Shown piece by piece: positions 1 to 5,309 of a stretch of DNA of 6,654 nt. Position 1 is the first letter of the stretch. The number at the start of each line of letters is the position of its first letter. The notes beneath the pieces are model-generated. The model had not been told where the DNA came from. It searched no databases and saw only the letters and a program-made list of their open reading frames with translations. The position numbers were made by a program, and so were the translations under genes. This DNA comes from Armatimonadota bacterium (GTDB lineage: Bacteria; Sysuimicrobiota; Sysuimicrobiia; Sysuimicrobiales; JACQTN01), in assembly GCA_016210785.1 (NCBI GenBank), contig JACQTN010000202.1, forward strand, positions 1 to 6,654. The letters are read 5' to 3'.

Positions 1-2
1 GT

Positions 3-638
3 GATGAGCAGCTCAAACGCCAGCTGCGGTACAAGATGGGGACATCGGGTTGGATCACGCTCGCGAAGAAGCGGCCCGAGGATCTCATCGAGTTCCTCGA
101 GCGGGAGTTTGGTCTCCTCGGAAAGATTACGCGGGATCGAGAGAGAGCCTGGACGTTTGCCGACCTGGTCGTCGAGCGGTACGTGTCTTCGCGGACGCGC
201 GCGTCCGGCGCCGTGCTCCGGGGGAGGATACTCGAAGACGCTGTCGAGCAGGTCCTCAAGGAATTGGGCCTCTCCTATCGCATGCGCACGAAATTCCTCG
301 GAGTAGGAAATGCGGATGCGCCCTGCGACTTTGCGATCCCGGCTGCGGGCGGTCAGGCGAAGATCGTGGGAGCCGCCAAGGGATTCGATTCAACGGGAAG
401 CAAGCTGGCGGACGCGGTCAGGGAGATCGAGAGCATGGCCAGGACTCGCCTGCCAATCCAGTTCGTGTTCGCGGTGGTCGACGGCATCGGATGGCTGGGC
501 AGGGAGGCCGACCTGCGGCGGATCTTCCAAATGTGGCGAGACCGGCGGATCGACGGCCTCTATTCACTCGGTACCCTGGACGGGTTCCGTGAGGATATCC
601 GTCGGGCCGCGCTTCGCCTCTCGCTCCTCCAGGTCTGA
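3..638 (+). CDS. Restriction-endonuclease-like protein (PD-(D/E)XK fold, DpnII-like), 5'-partial
   Basis: The frame is open to the left edge (first residues DEQLKRQLRYK), and the ATG at 36 has no Shine-Dalgarno before it, so the true start probably lies outside the window. The visible 212 residues resemble the C-terminal part of type II restriction enzymes of the DpnII-like group. There is an early helix (GRILEDAVEQVLKELG, near 222-270), then CDFAIP with Asp at 327-329, then KIVGAAKGFDSTGSKLADAV (from 360), an Arg/Lys-rich helix, and a closing segment containing YSLGTLDGFREDIR. In such enzymes the KGFxxTGSK block normally reads (D/E)-x-K. Here the Lys (378-380) is kept but the acid two residues earlier is Ala (372-374, gcc), so cleavage activity is doubtful. 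GC is lower than in the next genes, which suggests acquisition. A cognate methyltransferase would be expected upstream. The family is recognised from motifs recalled from memory; a non-catalytic relative is also possible. Confidence 0.6.
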   Translation, partial: DEQLKRQLRYKMGTSGWITLAKKRPEDLIEFLEREFGLLGKITRDRERAWTFADLVVERYVSSRTRASGAVLRGRILEDAVEQVLKELGLSYRMRTKFLGVGNADAPCDFAIPAAGGQAKIVGAAKGFDSTGSKLADAVREIESMARTRLPIQFVFAVVDGIGWLGREADLRRIFQMWRDRRIDGLYSLGTLDGFREDIRRAALRLSLLQV

Positions 639-685
639 GACCCCCTGCGCACTCCTGCGTGACCCATGGCGGCTCCCTCGGCGAG

Positions 686-1969
686 ATGAAGAATACCTTC
701 CGCGCCCTGCGGTACCCCCACTACCGGACCTTCTGGACCGGCATGCTCGTGGCGCAGGTGGGGAGCTGGATGCAGAGCACGGCGCAGTCCTTCCTGGTCT
801 ACCAGCTCACCGGATCGGCGCTGCGCACCAGCCTGGTGATGTTCTGCTTCACGCTCCCCGCGCTGTTTTTCTCCCTGCCGGGCGGCGTCATCGCTGACCG
901 GTACGAGCGGCGGCGGACGGTGGTGGTCACGCAGAGCGCGCTGATGACCTCCGCCGCCGTGCTGGCGGCCCTCACGCTCGCCGGGATCGTCGAGGTGTGG
1001 CACATCCTGGCCCTCGCCTTCGCCAACGGGATCATCATGGCGATCGACATCCCGTCCCGCCAGGCGATGCTCCCGGGGCTCGTGGCGCCGGAAGACCTCT
1101 CGAACGCCATCGCGCTGAACGCTGCGCTCTTCAACGGGTCCCGCATCATCGGCCCCGCGCTGGCGGGAGTCATCTACCGCGCCGCCGGACCCGGATGGTG
1201 TTTCCTGCTCTACGCGCTCTCGCTGCTCGCGGTCATCGTGCCCCTCGCGCGCATGCGGCTCCCCACGCGCCCGGGGGACCTGCCGGTGGGCGTGATCACG
1301 CAGATCCTGGACGGGCTGGCGTACGTCCGGTCCCACGACGCCGTGCGCGCGCTGATCGCCCTGCTGGCCGCGGTGGCCACCTTCGGGTTCGCGTGGGTGG
1401 TCGTCATGCCGGCGTTCACGGTGCAGGTGCTGCGCCGCGGCGCCGTGGAGAACGGATATCTGTTCGCGGCATCCGGCGTGGGGTCCACGTTCGGGGCGCT
1501 GCTCGTGGCCAGCCTGCGCCGCATCCCCCGGCCGGGGCTGCTCATCGCCGGCTCGGCGGCGCTGACCGGGGTGATGGTGATCGCGCTCGGTCTCACGCGG
1601 GTGCTGCCCGCCGCGCTCGCGGTCATCGCGGTCATGGGGTTCTGTTTGACCTGCTACATGTCGTCGACCAACTCGACGGTGCAGGCGCTCGTGGAGGACC
1701 GGTACCGCGGCCGGGTGATGAGCCTGTACAACCTGGCCCTCACCGGCAGCGGACCGCTGGGGAGCCTCTTTGCGGGGTGGCTGGCGGACGCGCGGAGCGT
1801 GCCCAGCAGCCTGGCGGTCAACGGCGCGCTCGTCCTGGTGCTGGCTGCGCTTGTGTATGCGCTGGCTCCTGCTCTGCGGCGGCTGGATCGGGCGTGGGTG
1901 CGCCTGGCCGCGGGCCGCGCGGCCGGCGCCCGCTCGCCCGCCGCAGCCGCCCGCGGGCCGGGGAGTTGA
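686..1969 (+). CDS. MFS transporter, MFS_3 / EntS-like exporter
   Basis: This is a 427-residue inner-membrane protein with about twelve hydrophobic segments, built as two six-helix halves around a basic central loop (about residues 188-205). Motif A of the major facilitator superfamily is clear: GGVIADRYERRR at residues 66-77, between helices 2 and 3. The opening FRALRYPHYRTFW and the late block RYRGRVMSLYNLALTGSGPLG (starting near residue 339) are typical of the MFS_3 group, which contains the enterobactin exporter EntS and many uncharacterised drug or metabolite efflux pumps. Proton-coupled export of a small molecule is the likely role; the substrate cannot be read from sequence. I chose the ATG at 686 because the family usually starts just before FRxLRxxxYR; a GTG at 659 would add nine unconserved residues. 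Neither start has a strong Shine-Dalgarno. The gene lies 47 bases after the restriction-like gene and 3 bases before sfsA. The tail (from about residue 408) is Ala/Arg/Pro-rich and probably cytoplasmic. Confidence 0.9.
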   Translation: MKNTFRALRYPHYRTFWTGMLVAQVGSWMQSTAQSFLVYQLTGSALRTSLVMFCFTLPALFFSLPGGVIADRYERRRTVVVTQSALMTSAAVLAALTLAGIVEVWHILALAFANGIIMAIDIPSRQAMLPGLVAPEDLSNAIALNAALFNGSRIIGPALAGVIYRAAGPGWCFLLYALSLLAVIVPLARMRLPTRPGDLPVGVITQILDGLAYVRSHDAVRALIALLAAVATFGFAWVVVMPAFTVQVLRRGAVENGYLFAASGVGSTFGALLVASLRRIPRPGLLIAGSAALTGVMVIALGLTRVLPAALAVIAVMGFCLTCYMSSTNSTVQALVEDRYRGRVMSLYNLALTGSGPLGSLFAGWLADARSVPSSLAVNGALVLVLAALVYALAPALRRLDRAWVRLAAGRAAGARSPAAAARGPGS

Positions 1970-1972
1970 GGC

Positions 1973-2878
1973 GTGGCCGCGATCGCGCTCCCGCGGCCGC
2001 TGACTCCCGTGACGCTTATCCGGCGGGTCAACCGGTTCGCGGTGGAGGTCCGTGCCGTGGGAACGCACCGGCGCTTGTATCTGCACCTGCCCAACTCCGG
2101 GCGCATGAGCGAGCTGCTGCGGACGGGAGTCCGCGGCATGGCGCACCTGGCACCTCGCCCCGGCGGACGCACGCGCGGCACCCTGGTGATCGTCCGGCAC
2201 CGCGGGCGATGGGTTGGCGTCGATGCGCGCGTCCCCAACCGGCTCTTTGAGGCGGGGCTGCGCATGGGGACGCTCGTGCCCTTTGACGGGTACAGAGTGT
2301 GGCGCCGGGAAGTGCGGTTTCGGGGCGGCCGCGTGGACTTCACGCTGGAGGGCGCGGAGGGTACCTGCCTGGTCGAGACTAAGTCCTGCAACCGGGTGGA
2401 GGACGGCGTTGCGCTTTTCCCCGATGCGCCCACGACGCGGGGGGCCCGCCACCTCGTGGCTCTGTCGCGCGCCGCGCGGGAGGGCCGGCGCGCCGCGGTG
2501 GTGTGGTTCGTGCAGCGCGACGACACCCACGTTCTGCGTGCCGACGAGACGGCCGATCCCGTATTCGCCGCGGCGGCGCGCGACGCGGCCGCCGCCGGGG
2601 TCGAGCTGTACGCCTACGCGTGCAGGGTCACGCCCGGGCGCGTGGCCGTGCTGCGACCGATCCCGGTGGAGACAGGGAAAGAAGTACAGGGAGAGCCGAG
2701 GCCGGCGGTGCGGGGCGGGCGGAGACGAACGGTGCCGCGCCCGGCGACGGGGACGGCCGAGACCGCGACCGTGGTGCCGCAAGACCGCGAGGCGGTGGTG
2801 CCGGGCCTCGCAGTGGCCGTGAAGCGCAGCATGACGGCCGCACGAGTCAGGCGCGCGGCGCGTCCCGCCCGCCCGTGA
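1973..2878 (+). CDS. sfsA: SfsA family nuclease (sugar fermentation stimulation protein homologue) with C-terminal extension
   Basis: The 301-residue protein starts at a GTG only 3 bases after the transporter stop, with GGGGAG inside the end of that gene as ribosome site, so the two are an operon. SfsA hallmarks run in order: HLPNSGRM (38-45), VGVDARVPNRLFEAGL (81-96), VDFTLE with Asp122, CLVETKS with Glu135 and Lys137, ALFPDAPTTRGARHL (147-161), WFVQRDD (178-184) and GVELYAYACRV (209-219). Asp122 with Glu135-x-Lys137 forms an intact PD-(D/E)XK-type site. SfsA was first linked to maltose metabolism and DNA binding in E. coli, and the family is now described as a DNA/RNA nuclease; its physiological role is unclear. 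Homologues are about 230-240 residues and end near the IPV motif (230-232). Here about 65 further residues follow, rich in Arg, Ala, Pro and Thr, and their last codons overlap the opposing hydrolase gene by 32 bases. The core call is firm; the tail may simply be loss of the original stop. Confidence 0.92.
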   Translation: MAAIALPRPLTPVTLIRRVNRFAVEVRAVGTHRRLYLHLPNSGRMSELLRTGVRGMAHLAPRPGGRTRGTLVIVRHRGRWVGVDARVPNRLFEAGLRMGTLVPFDGYRVWRREVRFRGGRVDFTLEGAEGTCLVETKSCNRVEDGVALFPDAPTTRGARHLVALSRAAREGRRAAVVWFVQRDDTHVLRADETADPVFAAAARDAAAAGVELYAYACRVTPGRVAVLRPIPVETGKEVQGEPRPAVRGGRRRTVPRPATGTAETATVVPQDREAVVPGLAVAVKRSMTAARVRRAARPARP

Positions 2879-3551
2879 GACAACGCACAAACCACATGGC
2901 GGCGAGCCGAGCGACCTCCTCCAGCGTGCCGGGTTCCTCGAACAGGTGCGAGGCGCCCGGCACGACGGCCAACTCCTTCTCGCACTCCAACAGCGCCAGG
3001 GCGTCCCGGTTCATGTCCAGCACCGGCAGGTCCAGACTGCCCACGATCAGCAGCGTGGGGGCCTGCACCCGAGGTAGCATCGGGCCCGCCAGGTCGGGAC
3101 GTCCACCCCGGGAGACCACGGCGCGGATCAGGTCGGGCCGCGCGGCCGCGGCGGCCAGGGCCGCCGCGGCACCCGTGCTGGCGCCGAAGCATCCCACGGG
3201 GAGACCGCGTGTGCGCGGGTGCCCGGCAAGCCACTCCACCGCGGCCTGCAGCCGCTCAGTGAGCAGGATGACGTCGAAGCGCAAGTGCCGCGTGCGCAGA
3301 TCCACCGCTTCCTCCTCCGTGGTGAGGAGGTCCATCAACAGCGTGCCCAGTCCGGCCTCGCGAAGCACTGTGGCCACGTAGCGGTTGCGGGGGCTGTGCC
3401 GGCTGCTGCCGGTGCCGTGGGCGAAGAGCACCACGCCCGCGGCTCCCTCGGGGATGTCCAGGTCTCCCTGCAGCGTCACCGGGCCTGCGGGGATTTCCAC
3501 CGCTCTCCCGCCGGTGCCCCGCGCCGACGCATCGAAGAGGGTCGCGGCCAT
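2847..3551 (-). CDS. Dienelactone hydrolase family alpha/beta hydrolase
   Basis: This 234-residue cytoplasmic protein has no signal peptide. Its start is fixed by GGGAGG, 7-8 bases before the ATG at 3551; the open frame continues upstream but has no conserved residues there. Visible elements are the strand and oxyanion segment VVLFAHGTGSSRHSPRNR (His45 region), nucleophile elbow GASTG with Ser125, VVSRGGRPDLAG (145-156), acid Asp174 in LIVGSLDLPV, and His202 in PGASHLFEEPGTLEEVA. The complete Ser-Asp-His triad predicts esterase-type activity on a small substrate that the sequence does not reveal. The SRHSPRNR and SRGGRPDLAGP blocks mark a bacterial subgroup often encoded with, or fused to, phosphoribosyltransferase domains; none is present here. 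It is transcribed divergently from the RtcA-like gene and converges on sfsA with a 32-base overlap. The length is normal for the subgroup. Confidence 0.88.
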   Translation of the reverse strand: MAATLFDASARGTGGRAVEIPAGPVTLQGDLDIPEGAAGVVLFAHGTGSSRHSPRNRYVATVLREAGLGTLLMDLLTTEEEAVDLRTRHLRFDVILLTERLQAAVEWLAGHPRTRGLPVGCFGASTGAAAALAAAAARPDLIRAVVSRGGRPDLAGPMLPRVQAPTLLIVGSLDLPVLDMNRDALALLECEKELAVVPGASHLFEEPGTLEEVARLAAMWFVRCLTGGRDAPRA

Positions 3552-3575
3552 GATCACACCTCCCGGCGCCACGCC

Positions 3576-3605
3576 TTGGACGTGCGCTTCCGTTTCCTCT
3601 AGGAT
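3576..3605 (+). promoter_or_regulatory. Candidate sigma-70-type promoter for the RtcA-like gene
   Basis: In the 91-base divergent gap, TTGGAC (3576-3581) and TAGGAT (3600-3605) are separated by 18 bases. This would place the transcription start near 3612 and leave a leader of about 30 bases before the ATG at 3643. TAGGAT matches 4 of 6 consensus bases and TTGGAC matches 3 of 6. The spacing and location make it plausible, but the match is modest and the sigma factors of the host are unknown. Confidence 0.35.
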
Positions 3606-3606
3606 A
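3600..3606 (-). promoter_or_regulatory. Possible -10 element for the hydrolase gene
   Basis: On the minus strand TATCCT (3606-3601) resembles a -10 box (4 of 6 bases of TATAAT). A start about 7 bases downstream would give a leader of roughly 40 bases to the ATG at 3551. The expected -35 position (TTCCCG, 18 bases upstream) is poor. It overlaps the candidate -10 of the plus-strand gene, so the two would compete. This is a weak prediction from eye inspection only. Confidence 0.2.
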
Positions 3607-3642
3607 GCGCCTGGAGAGGCATGGCGGGAAGCGGGTGGGTAG

Positions 3643-4686
3643 ATGATCGTCCTGGACGGCTCGCGGAAGTCGGGCAGCGGGACCATCGTGCGCACCGCTG
3701 CGGCGCTGGCCGTCCTCCGGGGTGAGGCCCTGCGCATCTTCAACGTGCGGGCGAGGCGCGGGAACCCCGGCCTCCGGCCGCAGCACCTGCGCGCTCTGGA
3801 GGCCGTGGCGGAGGTCACCGGGAGCCGCCTGGAGGGCGCGACCGTCGGCGCCCGCGAGTTTACGCTGATTCCGTCGGGACGGATCCGCGGCGGCGCCTTC
3901 GCCTGGGACATTGGCACGGCGGGGTCCACCACCATGATGGCGCAGACGCTGCTGCCGGTGGCCGCGTTCGCCGAGGGCCCCGGCCGCTTTCACCTCCAGG
4001 GCGGCCTCTTCCAGGACTTCGCGCCGTCGGTCTTCCATCTCAAACACGCGCTGCTCCCCCTTCTGGACCGGATGGGTGTCGCCGCCTCGGTCGAGACGCT
4101 GCGGCCCGGCTACGTGCCCCGCGGAGGCGGCAGCATCTGTCTGGAGGTCCGGCCAGCGGCCGGCCCGCTGCGGCCGCTGGCGCTGGCCGGGGCAGGCAGG
4201 GTCGTGCGGGTGTGGGGCATCGCGCTTGCCTCCCACCTGCGGGAGCGGCGGGTCAGCGACCGGATGGCGCGCCGCTGCGCCGACCGCCTCGCCGCGGCGG
4301 GTCTGGAGGCCCGTATCGAGCCCGTCGACGACCGTTCCGCCGCCCAGCCCGGAGCCGCGCTGGCCGTCTTTGCCGAGACGGACGCCGGGTGCATCCTGGG
4401 CGCCGACCGGGCGGGCGCGCCCGGGCGCCCCTCGGAGGCCATCGCCGACCAGGTGGCGCGCGCCCTGCTGGAGGACCTGAGCACAGGGGCGACCGTGGAC
4501 CGGTACCTGGCCGACCAGGTAGTGGTGTACGCGGCGATGGCCGATGGGGACAGCGAGTGGGTCGTTCCGGCGGTCACCGACCACGTGGAGACCGTCTGCT
4601 GGCTGGTGGAGGAGTTGCTGGGGGCCGGGGTGGACATCGAGGGCCGGCGCCTTCGGATCCGCGGCGTGGCCCACCAGCGTCCGTGA
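3643..4686 (+). CDS. rtcA: RNA 3'-terminal phosphate cyclase-like protein (divergent RtcA)
   Basis: The 347-residue protein is the usual length for RtcA, which uses ATP to turn an RNA 3'-phosphate into a 2',3'-cyclic phosphate through a covalent His-AMP. Family blocks in order are: MIVLDGS (1-7), GLRPQHLRALEA (43-54), DIGTAGSTTMMAQTLLP (89-105), QGGLFQDFAPS (119-129), the signature RPGYVPRGGG (154-163), YLADQVVVYAAMA with Asp291 (288-300), and TDHVETV with His314 (312-318). His314 aligns with the E. coli nucleophile His309, so self-adenylation is possible. The N-terminal loop differs: the usual YGEGGGQ reads RKSGSGT (8-14), losing a Glu implicated in metal/ATP binding in the E. coli enzyme. 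The usual GGTxxPxAPP reads GGLFQDFAPS. The ATG at 3643 matches the family start; the ribosome site (GGTGGG) is weak. No rtcB or archease gene is in view. A divergent cyclase is most likely; a related activity on another RNA end is possible. Confidence 0.85.
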   Translation: MIVLDGSRKSGSGTIVRTAAALAVLRGEALRIFNVRARRGNPGLRPQHLRALEAVAEVTGSRLEGATVGAREFTLIPSGRIRGGAFAWDIGTAGSTTMMAQTLLPVAAFAEGPGRFHLQGGLFQDFAPSVFHLKHALLPLLDRMGVAASVETLRPGYVPRGGGSICLEVRPAAGPLRPLALAGAGRVVRVWGIALASHLRERRVSDRMARRCADRLAAAGLEARIEPVDDRSAAQPGAALAVFAETDAGCILGADRAGAPGRPSEAIADQVARALLEDLSTGATVDRYLADQVVVYAAMADGDSEWVVPAVTDHVETVCWLVEELLGAGVDIEGRRLRIRGVAHQRP

Positions 4687-4689
4687 GGG

Positions 4690-4732
4690 GGGGTGCCAGG
4701 CGTCACCGCAGGGGTGCCCGGGCGTCACCGCA
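4690..4732 (+). repeat. Tandem direct repeat, two 21/22-base units
   Basis: Directly after the rtcA stop codon, GGGGTGCCAGGCGTCACCGCA (4690-4710, 21 bases) is followed without a gap by a 22-base copy (4711-4732) that differs only in the middle (GCCAGGCG against GCCCGGGCG). The two copies abut exactly. Each contains a short GGTG...CACC inverted pair. They could be a recent slippage duplication or a double operator for the gene at 4821; the sequence alone cannot decide. Confidence 0.8.
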
Positions 4733-4737
4733 AAGAG

Positions 4738-4762
4738 GATTCTCCCCCTCCGCCGGGGAATC
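4738..4762 (+). other. Hairpin in the rtcA - secreted protein gap
   Basis: GATTC(T)CCCC at 4738-4747 can pair with GGGGAATC at 4755-4762. This gives an eight-base-pair stem with one bulged T and a short loop (CCTCCGC region). There is no T-run after it, so it is not a standard intrinsic terminator. It might still attenuate rtcA read-through or be part of the regulatory region of the following gene. Confidence 0.35.
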
Positions 4763-4806
4763 TGTGGTATTCCAGCGATCATATAGCCCCATATCAAGCC
4801 CGATCC
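4759..4806 (+). promoter_or_regulatory. AT-richer, promoter-like stretch before the secreted protein gene
   Basis: Between the hairpin and the ribosome site the composition drops clearly in GC (for example GATCATATAGCCCCATATC, 4777-4795). TATAGC at 4782-4787 matches the first four bases of TATAAT, but no convincing -35 lies 16-18 bases upstream. I infer a promoter region for the 4821 gene from composition and position, not from a good consensus match. Confidence 0.25.
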
Positions 4807-4818
4807 AGGAGGTGACAG
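4807..4818 (+). promoter_or_regulatory. Ribosome binding site fixing the GTG start at 4821
   Basis: AGGAGGTGACAG contains a full Shine-Dalgarno core (AGGAGGT), with 7 bases to the GTG at 4821. It decides the start, because the reading frame is open far upstream into rtcA. The identical 12 bases recur at 5293-5304 before the binding-protein gene. Confidence 0.85.
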
Positions 4819-4820
4819 GC

Positions 4821-5267
4821 GTGCGCCATCTCGCGCTCATCGCGTTACTCACGGTCAGCCTCGCCGCGCCGGGGTTCGCCGGCCACATCGGCCCGGCGGT
4901 ACCGTACAGCCTGACGCTGTCCGGCAGCACGTCGGGCGGCGGCATCGCCGGGAAGTTTGGAGGTGTCACCGTGGGCGGCGCGTACATGGGAGGGGAGTGG
5001 GTCCTGACCGTGTACGGGAAACCGTTCGTCAAGGGCATCATTTCGTGCACCGCCGGACCGTGCACCCTGTCCGGCACGATGGTGGCGGGGAAGATCGTCA
5101 CGTTCTTCGCCACCGGGCGGGTCCCCGGCACCGTGTCGGGAAGGCTGATCGTGCGTGAGTTCCCCAACCACGACGCCTGGACGCTGGCCGTGGACCAGTG
5201 GGCCAGGAGTAACATGCTGACCTCGGAGCAGTATTCCGAGCTCATCTACGCCGCGACCCGGTTCTGA
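4821..5267 (+). CDS. Small secreted protein of unknown function
   Basis: The 148-residue product starts at GTG 4821 behind a strong Shine-Dalgarno. Residues 1-20 are a classical Sec signal peptide: Arg2-His3, a hydrophobic core LALIALLTVSLAA, and a likely cut after GFA at Ala20. The mature part (about 128 residues) is Gly/Thr/Val-rich in the first two thirds, with alternating hydrophobic and small residues (YSLTLSGSTSGGGIAGKFGG, GEWVLTVYG, TFFATGRVPGTVSGRLIV), suggesting a beta-strand-rich fold. The C-terminal ~35 residues look helical (HDAWTLAVDQWARSNMLTSEQYSELIYA). Cys76 and Cys81 (SCTAGPC) are spaced for a small disulfide loop, plausible outside the cytoplasm. I do not recognise the family. 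The gene ends 42 bases before a Tat-exported binding protein with an identical ribosome-site sequence, so joint expression is likely. There is no lipobox, so it is predicted to be soluble or cell-wall/periplasm-associated. Confidence 0.85.
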   Translation: MRHLALIALLTVSLAAPGFAGHIGPAVPYSLTLSGSTSGGGIAGKFGGVTVGGAYMGGEWVLTVYGKPFVKGIISCTAGPCTLSGTMVAGKIVTFFATGRVPGTVSGRLIVREFPNHDAWTLAVDQWARSNMLTSEQYSELIYAATRF

Positions 5268-5292
5268 GAACGGCAGGGGGGTAACTCTTGCG

Positions 5293-5304
5293 AGGAGGTG
5301 ACAG
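5293..5304 (+). promoter_or_regulatory. Ribosome binding site for the binding-protein gene
   Basis: AGGAGGTGACAG is identical to the site before the upstream secreted protein gene. Here the core lies about 10 bases before the ATG at 5310, slightly longer than optimal. It supports the ATG at 5310, which is also where the Tat signal peptide begins in frame. Confidence 0.8.
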
Positions 5305-5309
5305 AAGAG

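Noticed and set aside
560..2890. Very long minus-strand open frame (776 codons) across the transporter and sfsA genes
   Set aside because: It is antisense to two well-recognised genes, is composed mainly of Arg, His, Gly, Pro and Ala, and shows no domain. Long antisense frames are expected in GC-rich coding DNA.
3145..3170. Perfect 12-base inverted repeat GCCGCGGCGGCC / GGCCGCCGCGGC with a two-base centre
   Set aside because: It lies inside the hydrolase coding sequence and encodes a run of alanines (near residues 128-137). GC-rich Ala codons produce such palindromes by chance, so I do not call it a regulatory site.
3552..3935. N-terminal extension of the hydrolase up to an ATG/GTG at 3935
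   Set aside because: The extra residues are antisense to rtcA, Arg/Pro-rich and unlike the family. The ATG at 3551 has a strong GGGAGG site and matches the usual start.
4738..4762. Intrinsic terminator for rtcA
   Set aside because: A stem can form but no T-run follows, so I list it only as a hairpin.
3256..4797. Minus-strand open frame of 513 codons opposite the RtcA-like gene and hydrolase start
   Set aside because: It lies antisense to rtcA and in another frame of the hydrolase; composition is His/Arg/Gln-rich and without any recognisable motif.
4212..4820. Upstream extension of the small secreted protein into rtcA
   Set aside because: Frame openness only; the extension lacks coding character and would bury the signal peptide. 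GTG 4821 has a strong ribosome site directly before a clear Sec signal.
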